Position numbers and translations under genes: made by a program | Assembly: GCF_000239815.1 (NCBI RefSeq) | Contig: NZ_CAFK01000066.1 | Span: 1 to 38,856, forward strand | Source of the DNA: Bradyrhizobium sp. STM 3843 | GTDB taxonomy: Bacteria > Pseudomonadota > Alphaproteobacteria > Rhizobiales > Xanthobacteraceae | DNA length: 38,856 bases | Direction: 5' to 3' | Part shown: in pieces, positions 7,768-17,082 of the stretch | Position numbering within the stretch: the first letter of the stretch is position 1 | Layout: each line of letters begins with the position of its first letter | The notes under the pieces: model-generated | Database searches by the model: none | What the model saw: only the letters and a program-made list of their open reading frames with translations | What the model was told of the DNA's origin: nothing

Positions 7768-8387
7768 CACGCCACCTCGCCGGGCTGCTTCGGCAGGCCG
7801 GTGCCGATCATGCTGTCGCGGGTGACCAGCTCGGAGAGCTTCTCTTCGCTCCAGCCTTCGGTGCCTTCGGGCCGCATCGGCAGCACGAAATAGCGGATCT
7901 CCGCGGTCGAATCCCAGACGCGGATCTTAGTCGTCGGCGGCAGCTCGAAACCGAAATCCTGCAACACGCCGCGCGGATCCTTCACCGCCTTGGCGCGATA
8001 GGGCGCCGATTTGTACCAGACCGGCGGCAGACCCAAGACCGGCCAGGGATAGCAGGAGCACAGCGTGCACACGACCATGTTTTGCAGCTCGGGCGTATTC
8101 TCGACCGCGACGATATGTTCGCCCTGGCGCCCGGCATAGCCGAGCTCGCCGATGGCGGGCGTCGCATCGGCCAGCAGGCGGGCGCGAAAAGCGGGATCGG
8201 TCCAGGCCCGCGCTACCACGCGGGCGCCGTTGCGCGGACCGACCTTCGTCTCATACGTTTCGATCAGGACGTCGAGCGCGGCCGGATCGATATAGCCCTT
8301 TTCGGTGAGGATGGATTCGAGCGCGCGAACCCGCAGCTCGGTCTCGGACAGCTCCGAGTGGTCATGGTCGTGATGGTGATCTGTCAT
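7767..8387 (-). CDS. nthA: Cobalt-type nitrile hydratase alpha subunit
   Basis: This is the catalytic subunit, 206 residues. The metal-binding motif is C107-T108-L109-C110-S111-C112. Threonine at the second position is the known mark of the cobalt class; the iron class has serine. Tryptophan and tyrosine residues typical of the site follow in [16 protein letters not shown]. In the family the second and third cysteines are oxidised to sulfinic and sulfenic acids. The N-terminus [12 protein letters not shown] is unusually His/Asp-rich and could bind metal, which is inference. No amidase, aldoxime dehydratase or cobalt transporter is adjacent in the window. The gene is divergent from the GH1 gene across about 200 bp; the ribosome-binding site is weak. 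Confidence 0.95.
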   Translation of the reverse strand: MTDHHHDHDHSELSETELRVRALESILTEKGYIDPAALDVLIETYETKVGPRNGARVVARAWTDPAFRARLLADATPAIGELGYAGRQGEHIVAVENTPELQNMVVCTLCSCYPWPVLGLPPVWYKSAPYRAKAVKDPRGVLQDFGFELPPTTKIRVWDSTAEIRYFVLPMRPEGTEGWSEEKLSELVTRDSMIGTGLPKQPGEVA

Positions 8388-8586
8388 GATTCAACCATAG
8401 GCGCAATCAAGCCAGGCTGTCGAGCGGACCGTGCATGAGCGCAATGGCCTCAATGTGGCGCCATATGGCGCACACTCGCATAGAATTCATCGCGACGGCG
8501 GTTCAAATTCCGGGGCGGATGTGGTTCCTGGTTCCCTCGGCGCGCGACGAGCGCGATCCCAGCACTTGCGAATTCAAGGACTGCCA

Positions 8587-10053
8587 ATGCCGAACGATGT
8601 GTCCCGCCGCGATTTTGCCAAGCTAGCCGGTCTCGCCGCACTGGGGACGTCCGGCGATGCGGCCGCGGCCAAGGCGGAGGAGGGACCCGTGACCAACGAT
8701 ATTCTGCGCCAATTCCCGCGTGATTTCGTCTGGGGCACCGCGACCTCGTCCTATCAGATCGAGGGTGGTGCCCAGGCGGACGGCCGCGGCCCTTCGATCT
8801 GGGACGTATTCAGCCATGCGCAGAGCAATATCGAGGACGGCAGCAACGGCGACGTCGCTTGCGACCACTATCATCGCTACAAGGACGACGTTCGCCTGAT
8901 CAAGGAGCTCGGCTGCAAGGCGTATCGGTTTTCCATTGCTTGGCCGCGGTTGTTTCCGGACGGCGACGGCAGGCCAAATCCGAAAGGCCTGGATTTCTAC
9001 AACAGGCTGGTGGACGAGCTGCTTGCCAACGGCATCACGCCTTATGCCACGCTCTACCACTGGGACCTGCCGCAGGCACTGCAGGAGCGCGTCGGCGGTT
9101 GGCGCTCGGCCGACACTGCGAAGGCCTTCGCGGACTATTCCGGCTATGTCGCCGAGCATCTGACCGACCGCGTCAAGACCGTCTTCACCGTGAACGAATG
9201 CGGGCGCTTCATCCCGTTCGGCTATGGCCTCGGCATCGACGCGCCCGGACTGAAGCTGCCGCAGGCCGAGGTGAACCAGGCCCGCCACCATGTGGCCTTG
9301 GCGCATGGGCTCGCAGTGCAGGCGATCCGCGCCAAGGGGCGCGCCGGGACACGTGTCGGCATGGCCGAGAACATCACGGCCTGCGTGCCGGCGATCGACA
9401 CGCCGGAGAACATCCGGGCCGCCGAGATTGCGACGCGCGAGTTGAATGCCGGCTTCCTCAATGTGATCCTGGAAGGCCGCTATACCGACGCCTTCCTGGC
9501 CTGGGCGGGAAAGGACGCGCCGAAATTCACGGCGGAGGAGCTGAAGACCATCGCGGCGCCGGTCGATTTCGTCGGGCTCAACATCTACGCGCCGCAGGCC
9601 TATGTGGTCGCGAGCGATCACGCGCCCGGCTTCGACGTGCTGCCGATGCCGGCCTCGTTTCCGCACATGAGCTCGCCCTGGCTCAGGATCGGGCCGGAGA
9701 CCGCCTATTGGGTGCCGAGGCTCGCCGCCAAGATCTGGAATCTGAAGACCATCTATATCACCGAGAACGGCACCTCGTCCGACGACCAGTTGACACCCGA
9801 CGGCAAGGTCCACGACCTCGACCGCGTAATGTATCTCCGCAATTATCTTGGACAGCTGCAGCGCGCGACTGCCGAGGGCGTGCCGGTCAAGGGTTACTTC
9901 CTGTGGAGCCTGATGGACAACTTCGAATGGGTGTTCGGCTATCGGCAGCGCTTCGGCATCTACCATGTCGATTTCGACACCCAGGTGCGCACACCCAAGC
10001 TCAGCGCATCCTTTTACCGCCATGTGATCGCGAAAAATGCGCTGTTGGTGTGA
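8587..10053 (+). CDS. Tat-exported GH1 beta-glucosidase-family enzyme
   Basis: This 488-residue protein belongs to glycoside hydrolase family 1, retaining enzymes cleaving beta-glucosides or related substrates. A twin-arginine signal ([14 protein letters not shown], residues 6-19) implies folded export to the periplasm, less usual for GH1. Family blocks are in order: [24 protein letters not shown], the acid/base segment T-V-N-E-C with E204, the nucleophile segment YITENG with E393, and [10 protein letters not shown] for aglycone/sugar contacts. The residue after the acid/base Glu is Cys where Pro is most common. AAGGA seven bases before the ATG at 8587 fixes the start. Substrate cannot be read from sequence. 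Confidence 0.9.
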   Translation: MPNDVSRRDFAKLAGLAALGTSGDAAAAKAEEGPVTNDILRQFPRDFVWGTATSSYQIEGGAQADGRGPSIWDVFSHAQSNIEDGSNGDVACDHYHRYKDDVRLIKELGCKAYRFSIAWPRLFPDGDGRPNPKGLDFYNRLVDELLANGITPYATLYHWDLPQALQERVGGWRSADTAKAFADYSGYVAEHLTDRVKTVFTVNECGRFIPFGYGLGIDAPGLKLPQAEVNQARHHVALAHGLAVQAIRAKGRAGTRVGMAENITACVPAIDTPENIRAAEIATRELNAGFLNVILEGRYTDAFLAWAGKDAPKFTAEELKTIAAPVDFVGLNIYAPQAYVVASDHAPGFDVLPMPASFPHMSSPWLRIGPETAYWVPRLAAKIWNLKTIYITENGTSSDDQLTPDGKVHDLDRVMYLRNYLGQLQRATAEGVPVKGYFLWSLMDNFEWVFGYRQRFGIYHVDFDTQVRTPKLSASFYRHVIAKNALLV

Positions 10054-10162
10054 GGCGCACTAAACCACCGTCATGATTCGCTCGGAAGATGCGCTGCTGG
10101 TCTTGTAGCTTCAAAAGTTGCATGGTGGCCGGCAGGCAGAAAGATCGTCCGGGAGATCCGAC

Positions 10163-11287
10163 ATGATGCGCATGACGCTCATCCTCAGCCTGCTCTGCAG
10201 CGTGGTGTACCTGCATCCGGCAAGGGTGATGGCCTGGGGCTATCAGGGTCATGAGGTGGTCGGCGCGATCGCCGATGAGCTGATCAAGGACAATGCCAAC
10301 GCCAGCAAGCAGGTTCATGAGATCCTCAACAGCCCGCTGCCATCGGCTGACGAGATCAAGGACCAGCAGGACCTGCTGCCCAGCAAGAGCGATTTGAAGC
10401 TGCAGCAGGCCGGCCCCTGGGCCGACTGCGTCAAGGCGGTCACGCACCACGACGGCGACCGCTTCAAATACGAGCTCGATCCCAACCATCCGGAATATGA
10501 GACGCCATGCATTCCCTTCAACTCGGCGCTGGAGCGGGCGCGGATGGAGGACTATGTGAAGCACAATTGGAGCGCGCCGGACTGCACTTATCAGCCGTTA
10601 GGCTTCGAGCAGGGGTGCCACAACAACTATCATTTCGCCGACGTGGCGATCCAGCGCGACAGCTACGACCGCAGCGATCTCGGCACCAGCTCACACGATG
10701 TGGTCTCGGCCATCAATGCAGCGATCGCGGTCCTGACCGATCAGACGCCCGCGCCGCCTTTCAAAATCCGCGACAAGAAGGAGGCGCTGCTGCTCCTGAC
10801 GCATTTCGTCGGCGATCTGCATCAGCCGCTGCATGTCGGCGCGGTCTATCTCGATGCGCAGAGCGGCGCGCGAGTCGATCCCGACGCCGCGCATGCGATT
10901 GACCCGACGACAGAGACGGCCGGCGGCAATTCCATCAAGGACGAGAACGTCGTCCTGCACGGCGAATGGGATGACATCCCGTTCGATCTCGGACTGAAGG
11001 CGACGGCCGAGCTGATGACGAGCGCCCGCGCGGTGCCGGCTGACACCACGCCGATGGACGGCTGGGCCGCGCTATGGGCCACCGACACGCTGAAAGTCGC
11101 GCAGGACGCGTTCAACGGCCTGAGCTTCGGCCCGAAGGGGACAGATCACAAATGGCCGGTCTCGTACGGCAGCCCCGAGAAGCACATGGCCTATCTGCAC
11201 CATATGGATGAGGTGAAGCGACAGCAGCTCGCCAAGGCCGGCGCGCATCTGGCGGAGATCCTCAACACGATCTGGCCGAAGAACTGA
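10163..11287 (+). CDS. S1/P1-type zinc nuclease, secreted
   Basis: This is a 374-residue member of the S1/P1 family, trinuclear-zinc enzymes that cut single-stranded DNA and RNA and remove 3' phosphates. A signal peptide covers about residues 1-24. The mature protein would begin at W25, which with H30 (WGYQGH) gives the terminal zinc ligand pair with exact family spacing. Further ligands are recognisable: D in GPWADC, H in NNYHFADV, H/D/H in THFVGDLHQPLH, and H/D in LHGEWDD. The full set suggests an active enzyme. It is longer than typical members because of inserts before residue 150 and after 240. GGGAG precedes the ATG at 10163. It lies 199 bp before the Wadjet genes on the same strand; a link is unproven. 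Confidence 0.92.
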   Translation: MMRMTLILSLLCSVVYLHPARVMAWGYQGHEVVGAIADELIKDNANASKQVHEILNSPLPSADEIKDQQDLLPSKSDLKLQQAGPWADCVKAVTHHDGDRFKYELDPNHPEYETPCIPFNSALERARMEDYVKHNWSAPDCTYQPLGFEQGCHNNYHFADVAIQRDSYDRSDLGTSSHDVVSAINAAIAVLTDQTPAPPFKIRDKKEALLLLTHFVGDLHQPLHVGAVYLDAQSGARVDPDAAHAIDPTTETAGGNSIKDENVVLHGEWDDIPFDLGLKATAELMTSARAVPADTTPMDGWAALWATDTLKVAQDAFNGLSFGPKGTDHKWPVSYGSPEKHMAYLHHMDEVKRQQLAKAGAHLAEILNTIWPKN

Positions 11288-11486
11288 CAGAAGAGCTGAG
11301 GCGGCCAGGCGCGGGGCGGAACGTCACGGCATCGGCCGCCGAGCGGCGCCGCATGCTCAAAACTTCAGCCTGAGGGCAGCGACGCACGGGGTGGACAAGT
11401 GCCACGCGCCGCTTTAATTTCGAACGAAAAGGGAACGATTCGGCTGAACCTTCGTGCCGGGCGTGTAGCTGCGCCCGAGGGAGTAG

Positions 11487-13013
11487 GTGTTGCTGTTCCG
11501 ATACCTCCATGATGACGCGTTTCTCGCCTTCTCGCGGGAGCACAAGCATCTCTATGCGGCCTGCCTGCTCGACCTGTACGAGCGCTTCTTTTCGGGCGCG
11601 CCGGCGTTTCCCACGCCGCAGGAGGTGACGCATGCCATCTACGACGTCATGCGCGCCAATCCCACGCTGTGGAACGAGGATGACGATTTCGGCGACCCGC
11701 TGCCGGAGGTGATCTCCGCTGGAAGGCGCCGCATCAAGCGCGCCGGCAGCGGTCAGACGGAGGAGTCCGATCGGGCGCTGGAGATCGCCCGTCAGGTCTA
11801 TGCGCGGCTGGTCGGCTGGGGCTGGCTCGAGGAGGAGGAATACGGGCTTCGCGTCACCGTCGACATGTCGATGGGGCCGCTGCTCGTCGTCCAGCGGTTG
11901 GCAAGCCTGAACAAGGACGTCTCGCAGCGCTTTGGCGGCCTGATCGTGACCGTGCGGCTCAACCTGGAGGCCGTCGAGAAACTCATGCCCGACGTGACCG
12001 ACCGCAAGCAGCGGGAGGTCGCGCTCGCCGTCCGCGAGGCCCGCAACCAGGTTGACCATTTCACCAAGAGCCTGCGCGCCATCCTGTCTGACCTCAAGCG
12101 CATCCGCAGAGCGGTCATGGATTCGAAAACGGTGGGCGACCGGCTGGAGGCGTTCTTCGAGGAGTTCGTCGGGCAGCTGCTGCTGCGGGATTTCGAGTCG
12201 ATCCTCACCTTCAACCATCCCTATCGTTTTCGTGACGCGATCGTCGATCTGGCGCGACGGATCGCGCATACGCCACCGACGATGCAGGTCTTGGCCGAGG
12301 AGTACAAGGCGTCCGGCATCTCGCCCTCCATGGCCGAGGCGGCACGCGACGCCGAGGACGATCTGCTGGCGATCGAGAGCACCTTCGGCCAGATCGGCGA
12401 GATGTTCGAACGGATCGAGTCGTTCCGTCGCCAACTGGAAGGGCGGGTCCGCAACACCATCAAATATGCCGAGCGCGGCACCCAGGGCCTGGTCGGGCGC
12501 GCCGGCGATATCGTGCGCCGGCTTGATCATCTGCTCGCGCTCGGGCGGCATACGACCGCGACCGTGGAATGGAGCCTCGAGCCGTTGCGCTCGCCTTGGT
12601 CCGAATATCAGCACGCGCCGAGCCGCGAGCCGCGAAAGCCGATGGAGGCGCAGGCGCTCGGCGAGCGGCCGAGCGATCCGCTCTACGAGATCAGGAAGCA
12701 GCTTCGGCTGGACTACATCGCCCGCATCGCGCCCGGTCCTGCGCAGATCCGCTCCTTCCTGGAGCGGCAGGTGCCGAACGGCGGCATGCGCGAGGCGCGG
12801 TTCATCGCGCTTTCGACAATCGACGATTTCCTCGCCTTCGATGCCGCGCGCCGCCTTGCTCTGGGCCGGGACGTGCCCGCCGAGATCGCCCGGCATTTCG
12901 AACTGGAATTCGCGCCCAATACGCCGCCCCATGACAGCGAATGGCTGCGCTGCGCCAACTTCATCATCCGCCGGCGCGCCGCGACAGCGATGAGACGCAT
13001 CCATGCTCAGTGA
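11487..13013 (+). CDS. jetA: Wadjet component JetA (kleisin-like)
   Basis: JetA is the MukF/MksF-like kleisin of Wadjet, bridging the SMC heads and binding JetB. The protein is about 508 residues. It begins with a winged-helix-like N-terminal region (LLFRYLHDDAFLAFSREHKHLY split by a helix), then a helical middle with coiled-coil character, and a C-terminal winged-helix region. The sequence style matches the JetA group formerly called DUF5716, used for type II systems, from memory. A GTG at 11487 is annotated, but its spacing from GGAG is only three bases; the TTG at 11490 is better spaced and may be the real start. The gene overlaps jetB by 11 bp. Identification rests mainly on the JetC and JetD neighbours. 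Confidence 0.85.
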   Translation: MLLFRYLHDDAFLAFSREHKHLYAACLLDLYERFFSGAPAFPTPQEVTHAIYDVMRANPTLWNEDDDFGDPLPEVISAGRRRIKRAGSGQTEESDRALEIARQVYARLVGWGWLEEEEYGLRVTVDMSMGPLLVVQRLASLNKDVSQRFGGLIVTVRLNLEAVEKLMPDVTDRKQREVALAVREARNQVDHFTKSLRAILSDLKRIRRAVMDSKTVGDRLEAFFEEFVGQLLLRDFESILTFNHPYRFRDAIVDLARRIAHTPPTMQVLAEEYKASGISPSMAEAARDAEDDLLAIESTFGQIGEMFERIESFRRQLEGRVRNTIKYAERGTQGLVGRAGDIVRRLDHLLALGRHTTATVEWSLEPLRSPWSEYQHAPSREPRKPMEAQALGERPSDPLYEIRKQLRLDYIARIAPGPAQIRSFLERQVPNGGMREARFIALSTIDDFLAFDAARRLALGRDVPAEIARHFELEFAPNTPPHDSEWLRCANFIIRRRAATAMRRIHAQ

Positions 13014-13641
13014 ATTCGAGGCCATCGAACGCACCTATGGCGCCGAGCGCGCCGGCGATCTGCGCAAGGCGCTGCATTTCCTGCTGCGGCGGCAGTTCGT
13101 GTTCGCCGGCGATCCGCGTTCGGCCACCGTCTACAACACCGTCATGGACGGCCGCTTCCGGGCCGTCGTGGACGGCTTCTTCGACAGTTGCGGCTATCGC
13201 GTTCATCGCGACGCAGAGGCGCAATGGGCCGGGATCACCGCCATGGGCGAGGACGTGCCATTGCCGCGCATGAAGCTCGACGAGACCATCGTGATCCTGG
13301 TGCTGGCGGCGCACTGGCAGGACGAGGTCAATGTTGGTGCGGTCGAGGATCGCGCGGTCGTCGTGACCACGCTCAACACGCTGTTCGACCGCTACAAGGA
13401 CATGGTGCACCGGAACGGATCGAGCGCGATCACGCCGTCGCGCTTCCGCGAGGTCCTCAAAGAAGCCTCGCAACGCGGCCTGGTCGATCTTGGCGATCTC
13501 GATGCCGAGGCGCAGGACCTGGAGGTCGCGATCCGCCCGATGATCAAGCTGATCTCCGGCGCCGATGCCCTGCAGCGGATCGAGCGCTATGTCCGCTCGC
13601 AGGAGGTGGGCCTCGCCGTGGTCGAGGGAGACGACGCATGA
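13003..13641 (+). CDS. jetB: Wadjet component JetB (DUF4194/MksE-like)
   Basis: JetB is the KITE-type (MukE/MksE-like) subunit that binds the kleisin JetA and contacts DNA in the complex. The 212-residue length suits the DUF4194 family. Family-like features include LHFLLRRQFVFAGD near residue 25, a tandem winged-helix organisation, and MKLDETIVILVLAAHWQDEV at about residue 90. It overlaps jetA by 11 bp and jetC by 4 bp (ATGA), so production of the subunits is translationally coupled. Function follows from the neighbourhood and family, since the sequence itself has no catalytic motif. Confidence 0.87.
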   Translation: MLSEFEAIERTYGAERAGDLRKALHFLLRRQFVFAGDPRSATVYNTVMDGRFRAVVDGFFDSCGYRVHRDAEAQWAGITAMGEDVPLPRMKLDETIVILVLAAHWQDEVNVGAVEDRAVVVTTLNTLFDRYKDMVHRNGSSAITPSRFREVLKEASQRGLVDLGDLDAEAQDLEVAIRPMIKLISGADALQRIERYVRSQEVGLAVVEGDDA

Positions 13642-16600
13642 TGGAGCTGCGTCACATCGCCATGGTGAACTGGCATCTGTTCGACATCGAGGATGTCGAG
13701 ATCACCGGCCATGTCGGCGTCTTCGGCGAGAACCGCTCGGGCAAATCGACCATTCTCGACATGGCGCAAGTGGTGCTGACCGGCGGCAACCGCAACGTCC
13801 AGCGGCTCAACGCGGTCGCGGGCGACAAGGGCCGCAGCCGCAGCGCATCGAAGCGCAGCGTGCTCGACTACTGCCTGGGAACGCTGGGCGAGGATCAGCG
13901 CAAGCGTGACCAGGCCCGCACCTATATCTGCCTCGGCTTCGTCGACAGCGATGGCCAGCGCGATCCCGTTACGATCGGCATGGCGATCGAGGCGCGCCGC
14001 TCGGAGAGCAGCGAGACCGTGCTCGGGCGTTTTGTTGTCACGGGCAAAATCCTGACGTCGGATGATTTCATCGAAAAGCGCGACGGCAAGAAATTTCCCG
14101 CCGAATGGGATGCCGTCCGCAACCGCATCATCGCATCTGTCGGGCAGGGCAACTTCGTCAATCACCGCGACAAGGCGATCGACTATGTCCGCGAATATAT
14201 GCGCAAGCTGGTGCCGCACGTCTCGGTGGTTGGCGAGCAGAACGCCAATGCGCTGCAGAAGGCCGTCGTCAACGCGATGACGCTGGATCACGACCAGACC
14301 GCGACCGAGTTCGTGCGCAACTACGTTCTCGAGCGCAACAACATGCGGGTCGGCGAGCTGCGCGAGTCGATCCGCACCTACCGCAACATCAACGACACCA
14401 TCAAGACCATGCGCGAGAAACTGGAGGCGCTTCTTGCCTTGCGCGCCATCATCGCTGAGCTTGCCGGCGCCTATGAGCGACGGGCCTGCGAGCAATGGAT
14501 CGCGCGGCGCGGCACTTGGTTGTCGGCCCGCGCCGCCTATCAGATCCAGATGGCAAAATTCGCCGAGGAAGCGGCCAAGCGCGATGCGGCCAAGGCGGAG
14601 ATGGATTTTCTCGACCAGGACATCGAGGCGATCGAGACTGAAGTCCGCAGACTCGAGCGGGCGATCGCCGAGCATGACGCCAGGACCGGGCGGAACGCAC
14701 TTGCGCAGGCCCGTGACGCGGCGGGACAGGCGATGCAGCGGGCGGTGGCTGCCTTCGAGGCACGGCTTGGCCGGCTGCGCGCGCTCGAACCGCTCTGCGC
14801 CATGACCGGATACGGGTTTGACGATCTCATTCGACCGCTCTCGCAAGCAACGAAAACCGGCCGAGATGCGGCGATCGATCGCACGACGACGGTGCTGGTC
14901 GAGGCGGAAGCCAAACTGTTGTCGCAAGATCCGGCGCTGCTCGACAAGGTCGACGAGTCGCGTCGACGGCTGATCCGGCAGGCCGACGATGAGCGTGCGC
15001 GCGCCGAGCAGCTCCGGGAGCGGCTGCGCATCCATTCGAGCGGAGCAGGGGCCGCGCATCTCAGTGATGTCACGCTGCATCTCTGTCGCAAGCTGCGGCA
15101 GGCCAATATGGTGCCGCGGATCCTCTGCGAGTTGGTCGAAGTCGGAGACGAGTCCTGGACAGCCGCCGCCGAAGGCCTGCTCGGCCGCGACCGCGAGGCC
15201 GTGTTCGTTGATCGTTCCGACATCGCGCAGGCGACCGCGCTGTTCAAGGAAGGCCGGCGTGAGTTCCGAGGCGCCTCTCTGGTCAGCCTGAACAAGCTTG
15301 ATCCGCTCAAGGTGCCGCCGCTGCCCGGCACATTTCCTTCACTGTTCAAATCCGACGACGCCGACGCGTTGGCCTTCATTTCACGGCGGCACGGATCGGT
15401 GCGCCTCGCTGACACGCTTGCGCAGTTCAACGATCCGGGCCGGGCAATCATGCGCGACGGCCTCTACGATGACGGCCTGGTCCGCTCCCACCGCGCCGCC
15501 GAACCTGCGTCGTTCAAGATCGGCAAATCAGCGCAAGCGCGCCTCGCGAACGAAATGCGGGATGAGGTCGAGAGGCTGACGGAGCAGTGCGCGCGCAGCG
15601 AGGCGGCCGCGCGATTGGCCGATAAGGCCTATGGCGAGCTGCGCCGCTTTTTCGACGACCGATCTGTCACCTTCGCCTCGATCATCGCCGACTTCGCGAA
15701 GGCCCGGCAGGAGAATGACGAAATTGCCGAGCGCGTCGCCGCGCTCGATGGCGAAGGCGACGGCGGGTTGCGCGACAAGCGGCGGGAGCAGCGCAAGCTG
15801 CGCGAGCACAGGATCGAGCAGAAACGAAGTCAGCAGCACGCCTTCAATACGCATCTGCTCGAAGCCGGGAAGGCGGAGGGCGTGATCGGGGGCGGAGAAA
15901 ACATTCCAGGCTCCCGGCTCAGCGTCAGGCATGCTTGGAATTTGTATGGCAAGAGCTTGCTGCTCTATGACCGGCTCGCGGGGCGCGCGACCTATCGCAA
16001 CCGGCTCGATGCCTCACCAAAGCGGCCGGAGGCGGATCGCCACCGCGCCATTGCCGATGCCGCGACAAAGGCGGCCGAGGCCGCCGAGACCGAGCGCAAC
16101 CGGATCGAACGTGACGTGCGCCGTGCGCTCGGTGCTTATTTCGACAAGTTCGGCGTCGTGACGCAGGTCGGCGTTGAGAGCGAGCCGCTCGGTGAAGTCA
16201 AGCCGTGGATGGATCTCCTGATCGAGGAGATGGAAACCAGCGAGCTGCGCAAATATGAGAGCCAGGCGCGCGAGGCAGCAGAGAAGGCCGCGACCCTGCT
16301 GCGGGGCCAGTTCATCAACGCGCTGACCTCCAGGATTGCGAAAATGGAACGCGAGCTGACCGCAATGAACCGCGGTCTCGCCGATCACCCGTTCCACAAT
16401 GAGAAGTATTCGTTCCATCACACCCGGCTGGCCGAATTCCAGCCGATCCTGAAGATCATCGAGATCGGCAAGACCTCTCCGGAAGCGCTCGACATGCTGT
16501 TTCGGGGCGACGAGGTGCCCGAGGATTTTCCGCACCGGGACACTTTGCGCGAGATCGAGGTGCTGCTGGAAGATCCCGAAAAGGATTTCAGCGAGTTCGA

Positions 16601-17078
16601 GGACTATCGCAACTTCTTCACCTTCGAGATCATCATGGAGGACATCGTCAGCGGCCGCAGGACCCGCTGGGAGACGCGGCGCGGGACCGGCTCGGGTGCC
16701 GAGCAGCAGGTGCCGATCTATGTCTCGATCGGCGCCTCACTGGCGTCGGTCTATGGCAGCGGCGGCCGGCATGGCGGCCGTGCGCCGGGCATGGCGCTTG
16801 CGATCTTCGACGAGGCTTTCTCCAAGATGGACGGCAAGAACCAGCGGCAGATGATGAGCTTCTACAAGAAGCTGGGCTTGCAGATCATCATCGCCGCGCC
16901 GAACGAGAAGCGCGTGGCCGTTCTGGAGCACATCGACACCGTGATCGAGGTCGACCGGATCGGCGAGAGCGCCCGGGCGAGCGTGGCGCAACTGAAGGAG
17001 CGCGCCCGCGCCGAGCTGAGGGCGATGGATCCGGACCTGCTGTCGGATGACGAATTGAAGAAGCTGGCGGCCGAGTAG
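13638..17078 (+). CDS. jetC: Wadjet component JetC (SMC-like ATPase)
   Basis: JetC is the SMC/MukB-like motor of Wadjet, about 1146 residues. ATP-driven loop extrusion by the complex is known to sense small circular DNA and activate JetD for cleavage. The N-terminal head has a Walker A motif GENRSGKS (residues 30-37), with W12 and N11 in the adenine-side loop. Two long coiled-coil arms (roughly 250-400 and 620-900) flank a hinge-like globular region around 440-560. The C-terminal head has Walker B ALAIFDEAFSKMD, with D1058 and catalytic E1059. The motifs look intact. The ATG at 13638 overlaps the jetB stop. The same frame is open for 450 bases upstream, but that is inside jetB and not used. 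Confidence 0.94.
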   Translation: MMELRHIAMVNWHLFDIEDVEITGHVGVFGENRSGKSTILDMAQVVLTGGNRNVQRLNAVAGDKGRSRSASKRSVLDYCLGTLGEDQRKRDQARTYICLGFVDSDGQRDPVTIGMAIEARRSESSETVLGRFVVTGKILTSDDFIEKRDGKKFPAEWDAVRNRIIASVGQGNFVNHRDKAIDYVREYMRKLVPHVSVVGEQNANALQKAVVNAMTLDHDQTATEFVRNYVLERNNMRVGELRESIRTYRNINDTIKTMREKLEALLALRAIIAELAGAYERRACEQWIARRGTWLSARAAYQIQMAKFAEEAAKRDAAKAEMDFLDQDIEAIETEVRRLERAIAEHDARTGRNALAQARDAAGQAMQRAVAAFEARLGRLRALEPLCAMTGYGFDDLIRPLSQATKTGRDAAIDRTTTVLVEAEAKLLSQDPALLDKVDESRRRLIRQADDERARAEQLRERLRIHSSGAGAAHLSDVTLHLCRKLRQANMVPRILCELVEVGDESWTAAAEGLLGRDREAVFVDRSDIAQATALFKEGRREFRGASLVSLNKLDPLKVPPLPGTFPSLFKSDDADALAFISRRHGSVRLADTLAQFNDPGRAIMRDGLYDDGLVRSHRAAEPASFKIGKSAQARLANEMRDEVERLTEQCARSEAAARLADKAYGELRRFFDDRSVTFASIIADFAKARQENDEIAERVAALDGEGDGGLRDKRREQRKLREHRIEQKRSQQHAFNTHLLEAGKAEGVIGGGENIPGSRLSVRHAWNLYGKSLLLYDRLAGRATYRNRLDASPKRPEADRHRAIADAATKAAEAAETERNRIERDVRRALGAYFDKFGVVTQVGVESEPLGEVKPWMDLLIEEMETSELRKYESQAREAAEKAATLLRGQFINALTSRIAKMERELTAMNRGLADHPFHNEKYSFHHTRLAEFQPILKIIEIGKTSPEALDMLFRGDEVPEDFPHRDTLREIEVLLEDPEKDFSEFEDYRNFFTFEIIMEDIVSGRRTRWETRRGTGSGAEQQVPIYVSIGASLASVYGSGGRHGGRAPGMALAIFDEAFSKMDGKNQRQMMSFYKKLGLQIIIAAPNEKRVAVLEHIDTVIEVDRIGESARASVAQLKERARAELRAMDPDLLSDDELKKLAAE

Positions 17079-17082
17079 GGCG

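Noticed and set aside
11262..13034. 590-codon open frame antisense to jetA
   Set aside because: It is the mirror of a supported gene in high-GC DNA, has low-complexity Arg/Asp/His-rich composition, and no recognisable domain.
13188..13637. Possible N-terminal extension of JetC
   Set aside because: The frame is open but lies inside jetB, has Arg-rich shadow composition, and the ATGA overlap at 13638 places the start next to the SMC head motif.
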